17,915 nt of DNA from Desulfatitalea sp. (GTDB taxonomy: Bacteria; Desulfobacterota; Desulfobacteria; Desulfobacterales; Desulfosarcinaceae). The position numbers and the translations under genes were made by a program. Position 1 is the stretch's first letter, and every line of letters begins with the position of its first letter. The notes beneath the pieces are model-generated. The model saw only the letters and a program-made list of their open reading frames with translations, ran no database searches and was not told where the DNA came from. The stretch lies in NCBI GenBank assembly GCA_013041835.1, contig JABDRH010000519.1, positions 1 through 17,915 on the forward strand. Reading direction: 5' to 3'. Of this stretch, positions 15,330 through 17,915 are shown piece by piece.

Positions 15330-17915
15330 CTATGTTTCGGCCAACCAGGCCATATCTCTTTCAGTGAACGCCATTTCCACGGACCGTCCCTTCTCATCGG
15401 TCAATGGGGTGGCGGTCAGCCAGATGTTCAACGTTTTTCCGTCTTTGGTCATTCGCTGGCTCTCAAATGACTTGATGGGTTCACCTTTACTCAGCCGACC
15501 GGCAATTTTCTTGATCTCATCGGAGCGATCCTCGGGAACCAACGCCGCATAATTCATTTGCAGTGCCTCCGATTCGGCCCAGCCGTACAGTCGCTGGGCC
15601 CCCCTGTTCCAAGCCAGGATCCGTCCCTTGAAATCCAGCACCATGATGGCATCGTTGGCATCTTCCAAAACAGTGGCCAAACGCCTGATCTTTCCCACCT
15701 TCTTGACCTCGTGAATGTCAATCAGCGTCATCACCACGCCTTCGATGACATTTTCGACCGTCCGGTAGGGCATCATCTTCAACAAATACCAGGTTTTGTT
15801 TTCCGATAGGATCTCCATATTCAGGCTGTTGAGGTCCCTTAGAACTTTTCTTGCCTGTTCGGCGAAATCGATCCCCGGAAAACTGGTTTTAAGATCGCTG
15901 AGGGGTCTGCCGACATCGGTCTGGATCAGTTTGATGATCCGGGCCACAGCCGGGGTGTAGCGCTTGATGCAAAGGCTGGCGTCCAAAAAAATGGAGGCGA
16001 TCTCCGTGGCAGCCAGTAGATTGTTCATGTCGTTGCTGGTCTTTGAAAGTTCGTCCACTTTGTTTTGAAGCTCCGAATTGACCGTGGAGAGCTCCTCGTT
16101 GGTGGACTGAAGCTCTTCCTTTGATGTTTCCAGCTCTTCATTGGTGCTTTGCAGTTCCTCGTTGACCGACTGTAACTCTTCGTTGGTTGATCTGAGCTCT
16201 TCGTTGGAGGTTTCCAACTCCTCGATAGTGGCTTGAAGATATTCACGGGTCGATTGAAGATCCTGCTCCAACTGCTTGACTTCCGATATCTTCTTTTTTG
16301 ACCGGGGTTTTTGATCCGGTACACCGTCGGCAGTAAGATCAGGTGTTTTGTCTTCAAATACGACCAGCATTACCCCCCACAGGGGCTCGCCCTTGTCGAA
16401 AAGAGGGCCGACGGTGATGTCAACGACCGCGATGGCGCCGTTTAACTGGATTCGAACGCCCTTGTGAGTCATGCGTTTTTTTTCTCGAAACGCCCGATGC
16501 AGCGCCGTCGTCAATTTATACTTGAGATCCCGACGGGCCATGGTCAGAATATTAAAAATGGGTTTGCCCTTGGGAGGCACCAGGTATTTTTCCGTCTGAC
16601 CGACAAAATGCAGGATCTCATACTTTTCGTTGATCAAAACACCCGACGGAGCGTATCCGTCCAGAATCGCTTTTTCGGTCATGGTCTGAATATCGATCGG
16701 CCCTGCAATTTTTGGCGTGTCATCGTGCTCGTCCCCTGCCGATCTTGCGTATGGACCTGTTCCGGCATAGTCGATAACTGCACCGGAAAGGCCTTCTTTA
16801 CGCCGAAAAACCTTCCATTTGGTGTCGACCGGCTGGAACAAGTCGGTGAATTCACCGATGGTCTCGGCTGTTCCCAGCATCAAAATCCCATCAGGATTCA
16901 AGGTGTAGTGAAATAGCGGAACTATTTTTTTCTGCAGTGAAGCGTCCAGATAGATCATCAGGTTCCGGCAGGTGACCAGATCCAGTCTTGAAAATGGGGC
17001 ATCTTTAATCACGCTTTGCACGGAAAAAATGACCATGTCCCGGATTTGTTTTTTTATTCTGAAGGCGCCCTCTTCTTTGATGAAAAACTGCTCCAGGCGC
17101 TTTGCAGAAATATCAGCGGCGATGCTCTCCGGGTAGACGCCCTTTCTGGCGTCATAGATGGCCGCTTCATCGATATCCGTGGCAAAAATCTGCACAGTGA
17201 TATGTTTTTTGAGTTTCTCCATGACCTCTGAAATGAGCATGGCAAGAGAATAAACCTCTTCGCCGGTTGAACATCCCACAACCCAGCAACGCAGCGTGCC
17301 GTCGGGGTCCTTGGCGCGCATCAATTTTGCCTGCACCTGCGGCACGACCACCTGCCAGGCTTCCGGGTCCCTGAAAAAACTGGTGACGCCGATCACCAGG
17401 TTCTTGAACAGGGTTTCGATTTCCATGGGATTTTTCTGAAGAAACAGGATGTAGCCGGATAGCCCTTCAATCTGGTGCACCACCAGGCGGCGTTCGATCC
17501 GGCGCAAAATAGTGCTATGCTTGTAATGGGAAAAATCGTGACCCGTGGCGCTTCGAACCACGGTGAACACTTTCTGAAGCTGGTGCCGGCCGGCGGTTTC
17601 GGAAAAAGCGACCCTGCCGGATGTCTTTAAATCCGGTTGCTTGGCATAACCAATGAGTTTTTCCGGCATCTTCTCCACTGTGAGAATGAAATCGGCAAGA
17701 CCGGTTTGAATCGCGCTTCTGGGCATCCCGTCATACTTGGCCGTACCCGGGTCCTGAACCATGACCATGCCGCTTTCGCCCTTGATCGCCTTGACGCCCA
17801 GCGTCCCGTCCGATGCCGTCCCTGAAAGAATGATGGCAACCGCTTTTTCTTTCCGGTCCTCGGAAAGGGATCGGAAAAAAAAATCGACCGGCATATTGAC
17901 CATACCAGTCTTGAT
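15330..17915 (-). CDS. CheB-CheR-PAS chemotaxis-type signalling protein, N-terminus cut by window end
   Basis: 861 codons are visible and the frame is open at 17915, so the N-terminus is missing. Counting from the Met at 17903, CheB methylesterase C-terminal sequence is at 1-90, including LSGTASDGTLG, where D32 is the triad Asp; Ser and His of the triad lie outside. The CheR all-alpha domain follows at about 105-185 (HYKHSTILRRIERR), then the SAM methyltransferase at 200-350 (WVVGCSTGEEVYSLA, FATDIDE, CRNLMIYLD). A PAS domain lies at about 405-520, a Glu-rich coiled coil at 541-619, and PAS domains at about 625-735 and 740-850. No histidine kinase domain follows: the protein ends after the last PAS (FTERDMAWLAET). 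The adjacent downstream gene supplies PAS, kinase and receiver. Confidence 0.92.
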   Translation of the reverse strand: MKTGMVNMPVDFFFRSLSEDRKEKAVAIILSGTASDGTLGVKAIKGESGMVMVQDPGTAKYDGMPRSAIQTGLADFILTVEKMPEKLIGYAKQPDLKTSGRVAFSETAGRHQLQKVFTVVRSATGHDFSHYKHSTILRRIERRLVVHQIEGLSGYILFLQKNPMEIETLFKNLVIGVTSFFRDPEAWQVVVPQVQAKLMRAKDPDGTLRCWVVGCSTGEEVYSLAMLISEVMEKLKKHITVQIFATDIDEAAIYDARKGVYPESIAADISAKRLEQFFIKEEGAFRIKKQIRDMVIFSVQSVIKDAPFSRLDLVTCRNLMIYLDASLQKKIVPLFHYTLNPDGILMLGTAETIGEFTDLFQPVDTKWKVFRRKEGLSGAVIDYAGTGPYARSAGDEHDDTPKIAGPIDIQTMTEKAILDGYAPSGVLINEKYEILHFVGQTEKYLVPPKGKPIFNILTMARRDLKYKLTTALHRAFREKKRMTHKGVRIQLNGAIAVVDITVGPLFDKGEPLWGVMLVVFEDKTPDLTADGVPDQKPRSKKKISEVKQLEQDLQSTREYLQATIEELETSNEELRSTNEELQSVNEELQSTNEELETSKEELQSTNEELSTVNSELQNKVDELSKTSNDMNNLLAATEIASIFLDASLCIKRYTPAVARIIKLIQTDVGRPLSDLKTSFPGIDFAEQARKVLRDLNSLNMEILSENKTWYLLKMMPYRTVENVIEGVVMTLIDIHEVKKVGKIRRLATVLEDANDAIMVLDFKGRILAWNRGAQRLYGWAESEALQMNYAALVPEDRSDEIKKIAGRLSKGEPIKSFESQRMTKDGKTLNIWLTATPLTDEKGRSVEMAFTERDMAWLAET

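Overview
The window reads as a chromosomal segment of an anaerobic Deltaproteobacterium (Desulfobacterota, Desulfobacteraceae/Desulfosarcinaceae-like). This is inferred from gene content: an indolepyruvate:ferredoxin oxidoreductase with an FrhB-type iron-sulfur flavoprotein, a CheB-CheR-PAS signalling protein beside a PAS histidine kinase with receiver, a PEP-CTERM protein, and mostly GC-rich coding DNA. No species can be named from sequence alone.

Layout, left to right. (1) Bases 1-87 (-) are the first 29 codons of dnaX, with a promoter just upstream. (2) Bases 165-679 hold no intact gene: a possible transposase scrap and a nested imperfect inverted repeat. (3) A zinc-free MDR-family NAD(P)H oxidoreductase (-) is visibly AT-richer than its neighbours. 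(4) A leftward operon encodes an FrhB/FdhB-family protein, iorA and iorB, with a sigma-70-like promoter at 5582-5611. (5) manA (-) has a perfect stem-loop whose loop contains its stop codon. (6) Divergent from manA, a rightward cluster encodes queE, queC, a GT-B glycosyltransferase and a HAD-superfamily protein. It is tightly packed, with overlaps at queE/queC and GT/HAD, and ends at a strong hairpin at 10759-10786. (7) A small PEP-CTERM secreted protein is followed by a roughly 77-bp hairpin-forming inverted repeat. (8) Next is a 603-residue protein with a DUF89/ARMT1-like C-terminal half. (9) A leftward pair holds a CheB-CheR-PAS protein, cut by the window end, and a PAS-HisKA-HATPase-REC hybrid kinase 11 bases downstream.

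How the genes fit together. IorAB oxidises aryl-pyruvates from aromatic amino acids to aryl-acyl-CoA with ferredoxin as acceptor; the FrhB-like partner may pass those electrons on. QueE and QueC catalyse successive steps to preQ0, the precursor of queuosine. ManA links fructose-6-P and mannose-6-P, and the GT/HAD pair could use such sugars, but that is only an inference. The CheB-CheR-PAS protein lacks a kinase domain and its neighbour supplies one, so they probably form one split sensory system.

No CRISPR array, tRNA, rRNA, intact insertion sequence or obvious defence system was seen. The least explained parts are the two intergenic inverted repeats (506-605 and 11532-11608), the GT/HAD pair, and the DUF89-like protein with its unexplained N-terminal half.
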